From Caldilineaceae bacterium (GTDB lineage Bacteria; Chloroflexota; Anaerolineae; Caldilineales; Caldilineaceae): a stretch of DNA of 44,123 bases. The first letter of the stretch is position 1. Each line of letters opens with the position of its first letter. Position numbers and translations under genes: made by a program. The stretch spans positions 1 to 44,123 of the forward strand of contig JAJEDI010000003.1 in assembly GCA_022821585.1 (NCBI GenBank), read 5' to 3'. Shown here in pieces: positions 32,667-40,879 of the stretch. The notes beneath the pieces are model-generated. The model ran no database searches and was not told where the DNA came from. It saw only the letters and a program-made list of their open reading frames with translations.

Positions 32667-33049
32667 CTCTTCCCACTGCCCGTTCAAGTTGTCGATTCAG
32701 AGAAGGTCGAAACCGTGTCAGGGCATGTAATTGCAATCCACGATGGAAGAGATACGTTTACGAAAGCAGCTCTTAGCCGGGGGCTGGACGCTCGTCGGGG
32801 GCAGGGTCGCCAGCCCCGCGAACGCCTGGCTTCCGGAGTGCTCACCCCGTTCTCGCTCAGCCCTGAGTACCGGCCGGGATAGAAGGCGTATAGCCCGGCG
32901 CCTGGCAAGGGCACGAACTACCGCGGAAGATGGATGCAAGGCAGCGCCGGCGTTGCCGGCAAAGGAGATAGCCTATGCGACAAGCTCAAGGCACTGTTGT
33001 TCCCCGGTCTCAGCCGGATGACATCCACGTAGTGGAAGGGAGAACAGAA
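32667..33049 (+). other. Non-coding gap in the 30-42 kb cluster, with a GC hairpin
   Basis: No gene is supported in these 383 bp. A GGGGCTGG/CCAGCCCC stem (32780-32787 with 32810-32817, 22-nt loop) could end part of the upstream transcript. No promoter with both boxes was recognised, so whether the binding protein at 33050 has its own promoter is open. Confidence 0.4.
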
Positions 33050-34405
33050 ATGGTTTCAACGAAGAAGAAGATCACACGCCGTACATTCTTGCGCACATCG
33101 GCTTTCGCCGGCACAGCCGGGGTGCTGGCCGCGTGTGTTGTTCCGGCCGCGGCGCCGGCCGGCGATGGCGCTGCCGCGCCGGTGATGGAAGACGTGACCC
33201 TGCGCATGGTGACTCATTACGGTTCGCCCGTACGCCGTGAGTTTACGACGCGGGTCAAGGACATTTTCGAAGCGACACACCCGGGCGTCACGGTCGAGGT
33301 AGAGGTCGCGCCGGATATCGACGTGCGCTGGCAGACCGAGGTGGCGGCCAAGACGTTGCCGGTGATGCTCTGGGACGCCAACCTGTTCTGTGAGATGGCC
33401 GCCCAGGGGGTCTTTCTGCCGCTGGACGACCGCTTGCCGATGCAACAGCCCCCAGTGGATATGGATGACTACAATGTTCCCACGGGCGCCGAGTGCATGG
33501 TATGGCACGAGGGCCAGCAGATCGCGATGCCCTGGATCAACGGTGCACCGCTCCTCTACTACAACGTAGACATGTTCGAAGAGGCCGGCATTGAGCGACC
33601 ATCCGATGACTGGACCTGGGATGACTTTGTCGACGTGACCAAGGAGTTGACGCGCGACACCGACGGCGACGGCGAGATCGACCAGTGGGGCTACATGCAG
33701 AGCACCCGCTGGGACGAGCACTTCGCCCAATGGATCTTTGCCAACGGCGGCGAGATTGTGAGCGAAGACAGGCTCCATACACCTCTGGATACACCCGAAG
33801 CAGCGGGGGCCATAGAGTTCCTGTACGACCTGCGTTTCACGCACAAGGTCTGGCCGCTGGCCGAGCAAATGGAGGCGCTGCAAGCCCTGGGCATCGGCAG
33901 CCTCTTTAACGGCGGCAAGGTCGCCATGACATATGGAGGCACCGGCGGTGTCGGAGGCTTCAACCGCAGCGTAACCGACTTCACCTATGACATTCTGCAC
34001 TTCCCGAAGTCGCCGGCGACCGGCCAGCGCGCGCTTTGGACCTTCATGCAGAATTTCGCCGGCCCGATCTGGTCGGAGCATCCCGACCTGGACGCCGACC
34101 TGGCTATCGCGCTGGGCGGCCCCAGTTCGCAACGTTGGGCGGGCCGCACCAAGATTCAGGTACCGATCTACACGCCGGCCGTGGAAGAAGATTACGCCAC
34201 CAAGCCGCCCGAAAATATCCGCGTCGTGCCCGAGATGTTCGCCGAGCCGGGTGTGCAGCATCTTCCCATCTTCAACGGCAAGACGGAGTGGCTCCAGACC
34301 GTTTTCGGCGGTGAGCTGACCAAGGCCTTTATTGGTGAGGCCTCCCTGGCTGACGCCATCACGTCGGCTGTGGCAGAAGGAGATCGCATACTGGCGCGCC
34401 AGTAG
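33050..34405 (+). CDS. Extracellular sugar-binding lipoprotein (family 1 SBP), Tat-type signal
   Basis: 451 residues from the ATG at 33050, preceded by GGAAGGGAG; an in-frame start 25 codons earlier lacks a signal peptide. The signal has I-T-R-R-T-F-L-R (8-15) and lipobox L-A-A-C with Cys29. Mature features: LRMVTHYGSPVRREF, WTWDDFVDVTKELTRDTDGD (a UgpB-like calcium-site-like loop), WGYMQSTRWDEHFAQW, LFNGGKVAMTYGG. It feeds permeases 34511-35452 and 35559-36461. The ligand is unknown. Confidence 0.93.
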   Translation: MVSTKKKITRRTFLRTSAFAGTAGVLAACVVPAAAPAGDGAAAPVMEDVTLRMVTHYGSPVRREFTTRVKDIFEATHPGVTVEVEVAPDIDVRWQTEVAAKTLPVMLWDANLFCEMAAQGVFLPLDDRLPMQQPPVDMDDYNVPTGAECMVWHEGQQIAMPWINGAPLLYYNVDMFEEAGIERPSDDWTWDDFVDVTKELTRDTDGDGEIDQWGYMQSTRWDEHFAQWIFANGGEIVSEDRLHTPLDTPEAAGAIEFLYDLRFTHKVWPLAEQMEALQALGIGSLFNGGKVAMTYGGTGGVGGFNRSVTDFTYDILHFPKSPATGQRALWTFMQNFAGPIWSEHPDLDADLAIALGGPSSQRWAGRTKIQVPIYTPAVEEDYATKPPENIRVVPEMFAEPGVQHLPIFNGKTEWLQTVFGGELTKAFIGEASLADAITSAVAEGDRILARQ

Positions 34406-34421
34406 AGTTGAGCAGGCGTAC

Positions 34422-34486
34422 AGAGGCGCGGAGGGGAGCAGGCTGTTTGTGTGGTGAGCGATAACGGCTTGCGCCTCCGCCCCTTT
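34422..34486 (+). promoter_or_regulatory. Intercistronic hairpin between binding-protein and permease genes
   Basis: AGAGG and GCGGAGG (34422-34434, one C:C mismatch between them) pair with CCTCCGC and CCTTT (34474-34486), one G:U included. The loop is about 39 nt, the weakest of the four such hairpins. A TTT run follows the stem directly, so a partial terminator is possible. Confidence 0.5.
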
Positions 34487-34510
34487 GACATCTGCCACTG
34501 AGAGTCAACC

Positions 34511-35452
34511 ATGACTTCACAATCGCAGACTGCCGTGCGTCCCGCGGAAAAGGCGAGCTTTTTTGGCTGGTGGCGCTGGCGGAGGATCGAGGGCTACCTG
34601 TTCATCGCCCCATGGCTGATCGGCTTCGTAGCCTTTGTGCTGGGGCCCTTCCTGGCGTCGTTCTTTCTCAGCTTCGCCGACTGGAACCTGGTAAGGCCGC
34701 CCTCATGGGTGGGCCTGGAGCACTATCGCACGATGTTTACGAACGATCCCAAGTATATAAAATCGTTCGTGAACACCGTCTATTTCACCGTGTTCCACGT
34801 CCCCCTCATCCTCGTGGTGGCCCTTTTCATCGCCCTGTTGCTCAACCGCCAACTGCCCGGGATCGGGGTATTCCGCACGCTTTTTTACCTGCCGTCGGTG
34901 ACGGCGGGGGTCGCCACGGCCATCCTGTGGCGCTTCATTTTCAATTATCACTACGGTCTGCTGAATCAGGCGATTGGGCTGGTGGGCATCGATGGTCCCA
35001 ACTGGCTCGGGAGTACCAAGTGGGCGATGCCGGCATTTATCATCATGAGCACATGGGGATTCGGCAGCCTGATGGTGCTTTATCTGGCCGGCCTGCAGGG
35101 CGTGCCGCGCGAGCTCTACGAAGCGGCGGAGATCGATGGCGCGACCGCGTGGGACAAATTGCTCAACGTGACGATTCCGATGATGTCGCCGGTGATCTTC
35201 TTCACCATGATCATGACCATCATAGGTTCCTTTCAAATTTTCACAGCGGCATTCGTAATGACCGAAGGCGGGCCGGCGGACGCGACGCTCTTCTATATCC
35301 TGTATCTGTACCGCAGTGCTTTCCAATGGCTGCGCATTGGCTATGCATCGGCGATGGCTTGGATTCTGTTCCTTGTCATTCTGGCGCTGACGCTGATTCA
35401 ACTCAAACTTTCGCGGCGCTGGGTGTTCTACGCCGGCGAGGAGCTGGCCTGA
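34511..35452 (+). CDS. CUT1 sugar ABC transporter permease, MalF/UgpA type
   Basis: 313 residues. First membrane segment YLFIAPWLIGFVAFVLGPFL (about 29-48). The EAA loop is at about 204-226 (EAAEIDGATAWDKLLNVTIP). Six predicted segments; N-terminal 25 residues cytosolic. No good Shine-Dalgarno; GAGAGT lies 7 bp before the ATG. Pairs with 35559-36461. Confidence 0.94.
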   Translation: MTSQSQTAVRPAEKASFFGWWRWRRIEGYLFIAPWLIGFVAFVLGPFLASFFLSFADWNLVRPPSWVGLEHYRTMFTNDPKYIKSFVNTVYFTVFHVPLILVVALFIALLLNRQLPGIGVFRTLFYLPSVTAGVATAILWRFIFNYHYGLLNQAIGLVGIDGPNWLGSTKWAMPAFIIMSTWGFGSLMVLYLAGLQGVPRELYEAAEIDGATAWDKLLNVTIPMMSPVIFFTMIMTIIGSFQIFTAAFVMTEGGPADATLFYILYLYRSAFQWLRIGYASAMAWILFLVILALTLIQLKLSRRWVFYAGEELA

Positions 35453-35487
35453 GACGGCAGAACCTACCAACGAAAACCGAGCGTTAC

Positions 35488-35504
35488 TCCCGATACTGTC
35501 GGGA
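35488..35504 (+). repeat. Short TCCCGA/TCGGGA inverted repeat between permease genes
   Basis: TCCCGA, loop TACTG, TCGGGA: a 6-bp perfect stem in the 106-bp gap between the two permease genes. Its role is unclear; it may be a small dispersed palindrome. Confidence 0.35.
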
Positions 35505-35558
35505 TGCAGGCCGCAAGGTGGATGTCCAAAGGAGTGCGCACGTTAACAGAGAGGGAGT

Positions 35559-36461
35559 ATGGAAGTAGAGCAGGGGGCAGTCCGAAGTTCAGGTTCGCTT
35601 CTCTCGTCGCCAGGGTGGCGCTGGCCTCAGGTGCGCGCGCTATTATTCAATGCCTTCCTGTATCTGCTAATTGTGGCCGGCGGCATCGTTTTCCTGATCC
35701 CCTTCGTCTGGATGGTTTCAACCTCCTTAAAAACGTTGCCGGAAATTCAGCGGATACCACAACCCTTGTTGCCGGAGGTGATCCGCTGGGACAACTATTA
35801 CGTTGCCTGGACCTCCCTACCGTTCACCCGCTGGTTTTTCAACACGGCCTTCATTACCGTTGTCAATATTTTTGGCACGCTGCTGTCCTGTTCACTGGCG
35901 GCCTATGGCTTCGCCTACACGCGGTTCCGCGGTCGCAATTTCCTGTTTGTGATTCTTCTCAGCAGCATGATGTTGCCCTACCATGTGCGGCTCATTCCCA
36001 CCTTTCTCATCTTCAACCATCTGGGCTGGATCAACACCTTTCTGCCTCTCACGGTGCCCGCTTTCTTTGGCACAGCCTTTTACATTTTCCTGCTGCGCCA
36101 GTTCTTCCTGACCCTACCCAAAGAGTTGGATGATGCGGCGCGCATTGACGGCTGCAACTCGCTGAACATCTACTGGCGGATCGTCATGCCGCTGTCAAAG
36201 CCGGCCCTGGCTGCCGTAACCGCCTTCACCTTCATTGACAGTTGGAACGATTTCCTGGGGCCTCTGATTTACCTGCGGCAAGACAGCCGCCTCACACTCT
36301 CTCTGGGGCTGCGCATGTTTCTGGATTTCCAGGAGGGCACCGGTGATTTGCACCTGATGATGGCTGCCTCAGTGGCCACGCTGATCCCGATCCTGATCGT
36401 TTTCTTCTTTGCCCAGAAACATTTCGTCGAAGGGGTCACTTTCACCGGCTTGAAAGGATAA
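35559..36461 (+). CDS. CUT1 sugar ABC transporter permease, MalG/UgpE type
   Basis: 300 residues. First membrane segment FLYLLIVAGGIVFLIPFVWM (about 33-52). EAA loop at about 191-213 (DDAARIDGCNSLNIYWRIVMP). Ends in GLKG like other MalG-type permeases. GAGGGAG immediately precedes the ATG. The maleate-isomerase-like gene starts 9 bp after its stop, tying transporter and enzymes into one unit. Confidence 0.94.
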   Translation: MEVEQGAVRSSGSLLSSPGWRWPQVRALLFNAFLYLLIVAGGIVFLIPFVWMVSTSLKTLPEIQRIPQPLLPEVIRWDNYYVAWTSLPFTRWFFNTAFITVVNIFGTLLSCSLAAYGFAYTRFRGRNFLFVILLSSMMLPYHVRLIPTFLIFNHLGWINTFLPLTVPAFFGTAFYIFLLRQFFLTLPKELDDAARIDGCNSLNIYWRIVMPLSKPALAAVTAFTFIDSWNDFLGPLIYLRQDSRLTLSLGLRMFLDFQEGTGDLHLMMAASVATLIPILIVFFFAQKHFVEGVTFTGLKG

Positions 36462-36470
36462 GTTGGGACG

Positions 36471-37334
36471 ATGACGGAAGACGGCACGCCGGACATGGCT
36501 GCATCCTTCGACAGGCTCCGTGCCGACTCCGGGTTTGCTGCCTCTTCAGAATTGGACTTGCCGGAAGCGCAGCCCACGGCCTCGGCTGGGGCGTTAAGCG
36601 GCGGCGTGCCTGGCTGGCGCACGCGTCTCGGTCTCCTGTCCCCGGACGATGGCATCAACGACGACGAGTTCTGGCACTATCTACCGGACGGTGTGTCGCT
36701 GATTTTCACGCGCTACCGCACTGCTACCCGCTTCGACCCGATCAGCCCAGACATGGTGGACCGCTACGCCGACCTGGAGCCCATCCTGGACGCGGCTGAG
36801 ACCCTGCGCATCACCCGGCCCGGCGCCATCGTTTTCCTCTGCAATTCGTGCAGCTTCGTGCGCGGCGTGGGCGGTGACGTGAAGATCTCCGCAGCCATCG
36901 AGCGAGCAGTGGACATTCCAGCGACCACGATAAGCACCGCCCAGGTCCAGGCGCTGCGGACGCTGGGCGTACAGCGGGTGGCCGTGGCCGGCCCCTACCC
37001 CGCGGATGTGACGCAGCTCCTGGTAGATTTCCTCGAAGGGCACGGCTTCGAGGTCACCGGCAGCCAGAGCGCAGGCATGGAAACCGAATGGCAGATTGGT
37101 AACTCGACACCCTCGGTATGGTATGACCTGGCGCGCGCGGCGGATTCCCCGCGTGCTGAGTGCGTACTGCTGGCCTGCAGCGGCATCCGCACAGCCGCCA
37201 TCATGGAACCGCTGGAAACCGACCTGGGCAAACCGGTAGTCAGCGCGCCGGCGGTGAGCATCTGGGCAGCATTGCGCCTGGCCGGCGTGAACGCGCCCGT
37301 CTTCGGGCGCGGCGTCCTGCTGGCAGAGCATTGA
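36471..37334 (+). CDS. Maleate isomerase / arylmalonate decarboxylase-family protein (EutA-like)
   Basis: 287 residues. From about residue 48 it follows the Asp/Glu-racemase superfamily branch of maleate isomerases: GWRTRLGLLSPDD, FLCNSCSFVRGVGGD with the first catalytic cysteine, VQRVAVAGPYP, and LLACSGIRTAAIMEPLE with the second cysteine. EutA of ectoine utilisation belongs to the same branch. The first ~47 residues are an extension of low complexity including ASFDRLRADSGFA, a peptide of the kind encoded by dispersed repeats. A GTG at 36606 is an alternative start but has no site. It is 9 bp after the permease and upstream of an oxidoreductase and a DoeA-like hydrolase. Confidence 0.86.
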   Translation: MTEDGTPDMAASFDRLRADSGFAASSELDLPEAQPTASAGALSGGVPGWRTRLGLLSPDDGINDDEFWHYLPDGVSLIFTRYRTATRFDPISPDMVDRYADLEPILDAAETLRITRPGAIVFLCNSCSFVRGVGGDVKISAAIERAVDIPATTISTAQVQALRTLGVQRVAVAGPYPADVTQLLVDFLEGHGFEVTGSQSAGMETEWQIGNSTPSVWYDLARAADSPRAECVLLACSGIRTAAIMEPLETDLGKPVVSAPAVSIWAALRLAGVNAPVFGRGVLLAEH

Positions 37335-37401
37335 TAAGAACGCCGGGAGAAGGTTTTTGAACCGGCACGGGAGTTCAGATTGAACACAGAATGGAGTCGC
37401 A

Positions 37402-38421
37402 ATGGCTGAAGAACCGCTGCAAGCGATCTTTGTCGGCGTTGGCGGGCGCGGCCGCCACTATCTCGAGCACCTGAAAGACTCACCTCATGTGCGGCCGGTG
37501 GCAATCGTGGACATCTCCCAGGAAATCCTGGAACGGGAACGCCTGGCAAATGGACTGCCGGAGACGGCCTGTTTCACCACGCTGACCGACGCGCTGCGGC
37601 ATGTACCGGCTGACACGGTGGGTGTGACAACCCACGCCCGGCTACACGCGCAGTTTGTCCGGGAGGCGATCCTCGCCGGCAAGCACGTGCTGGTCGAGAA
37701 GCCCTTCACCTGCGATCTGGCAGAAGCAGTCCGCCTGGTTGAACTGGCGGATGCCCACGGGGTGAAGATCGTGGTGACCCAGCAGATCCGCTACTTCAGG
37801 ACGGAACTTACCATGCGCCGGCTGATGTTGGAGCAGGCCTATGGCCCCCCCGGCTTTGGCCACATGCACCACTATAAACCGCGCTCCGGTCACTACCCCT
37901 TGAGCGATCACATGCAGCTGTGGCAGATGACAGTGCATGAGATCGATTCGCTGATATCAGTGCTCGCCCAACACACGGTAACGCGCGTCTTCGGATACTC
38001 ATTCGAGCCTTCCTGGGGCAACTGGCCCACCCCTTCTACCGCGGTGGCGACGATCGAATTCGACGGCTCCATTCCGTTTACATTGGTGTCGACCTCCCAG
38101 GCCCGAGGCAGCGCCTACGAATTCCGCATCGAGTGCGCCGAAGCGACGCTGGTACAGCGCGGTCCCCTCCAGGACATCCCAACCACCTTACACGCTGAAT
38201 ACCAGGACGGCCGCGTGGTTTCCTTGCCGCTAGACGCGGGGATCGATGTCGAGCCGGGAGATGGTATAAACTGGGTCGCACGCCTCTTGTATGAATACGT
38301 TGTTGAGGGCGTGGAGCCGGAGGTCAGCGGTCGACACAATCTGGATGTGCTGCGGGTAACCGACGCCATCATCCGTTCCACGAAAACCGGGCAGGCCGTA
38401 GCGCTGGATGGCAATTCCTAG
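37402..38421 (+). CDS. Gfo/Idh/MocA-family oxidoreductase
   Basis: 339 residues. Rossmann loop FVGVGGRGRHY (10-20), catalytic EKP (99-101), substrate-side motif LWQMTVHEIDSLISVL with the conserved histidine. GGAG lies before the ATG. Second member of this family in the 30-42 kb cluster; it could act before or after 30006-31091 in an oxidation/reduction pair, as seen in sugar epimerising pathways. Confidence 0.92.
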   Translation: MAEEPLQAIFVGVGGRGRHYLEHLKDSPHVRPVAIVDISQEILERERLANGLPETACFTTLTDALRHVPADTVGVTTHARLHAQFVREAILAGKHVLVEKPFTCDLAEAVRLVELADAHGVKIVVTQQIRYFRTELTMRRLMLEQAYGPPGFGHMHHYKPRSGHYPLSDHMQLWQMTVHEIDSLISVLAQHTVTRVFGYSFEPSWGNWPTPSTAVATIEFDGSIPFTLVSTSQARGSAYEFRIECAEATLVQRGPLQDIPTTLHAEYQDGRVVSLPLDAGIDVEPGDGINWVARLLYEYVVEGVEPEVSGRHNLDVLRVTDAIIRSTKTGQAVALDGNS

Positions 38422-38568
38422 CCTCCCGCCAGGGGCAGGGGTTCGCGCTCGGCTGCGAAGAGAACGACAAGCTCCGCCTTCTTCCAGTCAACCTGCAGGT
38501 TGTGGTGCCAGCGAATGAACTGGTCCCCATAGCTTTGCTTATCAACTATTTTTGTCTCATGGAGCCAT
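38418..38568 (-). pseudogene. Possible minus-strand coding remnant
   Basis: The 150-bp gap between two plus-strand genes carries a minus-strand frame with protein-like composition (IVDKQSYGDQFIRWHHNL, VDWKKAELVVLFAAE, then ending LPLAGG). The only ATG lies at 38600, inside the next gene, and no ribosome-binding site was found. The family was not recognised. It may be a small decayed gene or a chance frame. Confidence 0.2.
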
Positions 38569-38571
38569 ACG

Positions 38572-39723
38572 ATGGGAATACCGAAGGAGAACTGGTTCAC
38601 GCTGGAGGAATATCACCGCCGGCTGGCCGCAGCACGAACAGAAATGGCGGCCCGGGAGATCGATGTGCTGCTCGTATTCGGCGCCGGCAACGTGTTCTAT
38701 CTGACCGGCTACAACAGTGTCAACTCGTGGGATTTCCAGTGCTGTATCGTCCCCGACAGCGGCGATCCCATACTGCTTATCTTCAACTTTGAACTGGGGC
38801 GTTTCCTGGCCAGCGCGTGGCTGAGCGAACCGGCGCTTTACACGGCGCAGGACGATCCGGTTGCGTCACTGGTCAACCTGCTTGATGACCAGAATCTGCG
38901 CAACAGACGCCTGGGTATCGAGGAGAACAGCCCCAATCTTGGCGTGAAAAACTACCGCCGTCTACGGCAGATGCTTGCCGGCAGCCAGTGGACCGACGCT
39001 TCAGGTCTTGTAGACGAGTTGCGGCTGGTCAAGTCAGAGGAAGAGATTGCCTACATGCGCGAGGCCGGCCGGCTCACCCGGTTGGGCGCGGAAGCCGCGC
39101 TGGCGGCGGTCGCTGAAGGCGTCCATGATCATGCTGTGGCCAGCGCGGCATACGAAGTCATGCGGTGCAACGGCAGCGATTTCATGTGCATAGAGCCCAT
39201 CGTGGCGGCCGGTTATCGGTCCGGCCTGGCCCACAGTACCGTGGGCCACATCCCTATTCAACACGGTGACTCGGTCTTCATCGAGTTGGGGGCTTGCGTG
39301 CGGCGCTACACGGCGCCGATCATGCGTACGACCGTGGTGGGACCGGCGCCGCCGGAGCGTCAGGAGCTGAACGACGCGGCCCAGCTGGCCGTTCAGACGA
39401 TCGTCGAGACCGCGCGTGCCGGCGTCCCGACCTCGGATGTTGCTGCGGCCGCGCTTCAGAAGGCGATCAAGCCCATTGAGGACCGCATCCAGTTCCACTA
39501 CAATTTCGGCTATTCGGTTGGAATCGGCTTCCCTCCGGACTGGTTGGAACCGATCCACTTCTTCATCCAACTGCACAATCATGCTCCGTTGCAGGCCGGT
39601 ATGACCTTTCACCTGCCCTTCACCTTGCGAGTCCTGGGCGAGTATGGCGCCGGCACAAGCGAAACCATCCTGATTACCGAGTCCGGATGCGAAGTATTGA
39701 CGCGGGGTCAGGCAGCGTCCTAG
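38572..39723 (+). CDS. M24-family hydrolase of the creatinase / ectoine-hydrolase (DoeA/EutD) branch
   Basis: 383 residues, GGAG 7 bp before the ATG. N-terminal creatinase domain (FTLEEYHRRLAAARTEM, VFYLTGYNS) and a pita-bread domain from about 155 (LRLVKSEEEIAYMREA). Where metal-dependent M24 peptidases have D-x-G-x-x-x-x-x-Y-x-x-D-I-x-R-T, this one has IELGACVRRYTAPIMRT, so two metal-binding aspartates are missing. The pattern F-x-E-x-x-x-x-x-R-R-Y-x-x-P-x-x-R-T and GYSVGIGFPPDWLEP are those of ectoine hydrolases. A metal-free amidohydrolase or amidinase on a small N-containing substrate is inferred. Confidence 0.86.
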   Translation: MGIPKENWFTLEEYHRRLAAARTEMAAREIDVLLVFGAGNVFYLTGYNSVNSWDFQCCIVPDSGDPILLIFNFELGRFLASAWLSEPALYTAQDDPVASLVNLLDDQNLRNRRLGIEENSPNLGVKNYRRLRQMLAGSQWTDASGLVDELRLVKSEEEIAYMREAGRLTRLGAEAALAAVAEGVHDHAVASAAYEVMRCNGSDFMCIEPIVAAGYRSGLAHSTVGHIPIQHGDSVFIELGACVRRYTAPIMRTTVVGPAPPERQELNDAAQLAVQTIVETARAGVPTSDVAAAALQKAIKPIEDRIQFHYNFGYSVGIGFPPDWLEPIHFFIQLHNHAPLQAGMTFHLPFTLRVLGEYGAGTSETILITESGCEVLTRGQAAS

Positions 39724-39892
39724 CTGGAGCAACCTGACGGGGGCGTTGCAGGGAGCCGCTGGCGCCAGGCTCAGTGCGGTCTCGTTCCAACCGGTTTTCG
39801 ATAGCAGACGGGCAGATGTGTCAGCCTTGGAATCTTGAAGCTGAAATCGCTTACGCACACCTGTCACCCAACTGTTGCAGAGAGACGCTACT

Positions 39893-40861
39893 ATGATCAA
39901 TGACCCTGTTCTGATCGACGACTGGCATCCGGTCGAACTCTCACACGAGTTGAAAGAGGGGGAGATCTCAGCGGCGCGTGTGCTGGGGGAGGACATCGTG
40001 CTGTGGCGTCTCAAGGGCGAGGTCCTGGCCTGGAGAGACCTGTGCCTTCACCGGGGCACGCGTCTGTCGCTTGGTCGGGTTGAAAATGATAACCTCGTCT
40101 GCCCTTACCACGGTTGGGCCTACAACGGCGAGGGGCAGTGCGTACACATTCCGGCCCACCCCGACCAGGTGCCTCCGCAAAAAGCGCGAGCCCGATCATA
40201 CCGGGTTCAAGAGAGATATGGCATGGTCTGGGTCTCCCTTGGCGATCCCGCACACGATGTTCCTGCGTATCCCGAATGGGATGAGCCGCACTATCACAAG
40301 ACCTTCTGTGGACCCTACGATATCCAAGCCAGTGCGCCGCGTGTCCTGGAAAACTTTGTCGATGTTGCCCATTTCCCCTTCGTGCATGACGGTCTGTTGG
40401 GCGACCAGCGTTACCCGCAGATGGAGGATTACGAGGTCGAGGTAGGGTCAAATGGCGTGATTGCGAGGGATGTTCGTATCTGGCAACCCAGGCCGGACGG
40501 TAGTGACCCCGAGCATCCGTCATCCTACACTTTCCACATTCAACGCCCCTTGACAGTCTATGTCGTCAAACCGACTGCTGAGACCCGGTTCGCCTTTTTC
40601 TTCACAGTCACGCCGGTCGAGAAGCTGGTTAGCCGCGGCTGGCTGTGGCTTTCTACGGATACAGCGTACGACGTTCCTGAAGATGAAATCCGCGCCTTCC
40701 AGGACGAGCTGTTCGACCAGGACATACCGGTCGTGGAATCGCAACGGCCCGAGATGCTTCCGCTGGACTTACAGGCTGAACTGCATCTGCGGTCCGACCG
40801 CACTGCCATTGCCTACCGCAGATGGCTGAACGAGCTGGGGCTTACTTTCGGGACCGCGTAG
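39893..40861 (+). CDS. Rieske non-haem iron oxygenase, large subunit
   Basis: 322 residues from the ATG at 39893 (AGAGAG upstream; an in-frame TTG six codons earlier is less likely). Rieske cluster ligands C51-x-H53 in DLCLHRG and C70-x2-H73 in CPYHGW. The catalytic iron site is NFVDVAHFPFVH (Asn154, Asp157, His160, His165), the N-x2-D-x2-H-x4-H pattern. This fits VanA-like or alkaloid/amine demethylase-type oxygenases. A reductase partner is needed but is absent from the window. Part of the cluster 30006-41881, so it likely hydroxylates or demethylates the imported compound. Confidence 0.9.
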   Translation: MINDPVLIDDWHPVELSHELKEGEISAARVLGEDIVLWRLKGEVLAWRDLCLHRGTRLSLGRVENDNLVCPYHGWAYNGEGQCVHIPAHPDQVPPQKARARSYRVQERYGMVWVSLGDPAHDVPAYPEWDEPHYHKTFCGPYDIQASAPRVLENFVDVAHFPFVHDGLLGDQRYPQMEDYEVEVGSNGVIARDVRIWQPRPDGSDPEHPSSYTFHIQRPLTVYVVKPTAETRFAFFFTVTPVEKLVSRGWLWLSTDTAYDVPEDEIRAFQDELFDQDIPVVESQRPEMLPLDLQAELHLRSDRTAIAYRRWLNELGLTFGTA

Positions 40862-40879
40862 TAATCGCTGCAGCGAACC

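Noticed and set aside
32779..32817. Possible structured RNA or riboswitch before the 33050 binding protein
   Set aside because: Only one 8-bp stem with a 22-nt loop; no match to a known riboswitch layout.
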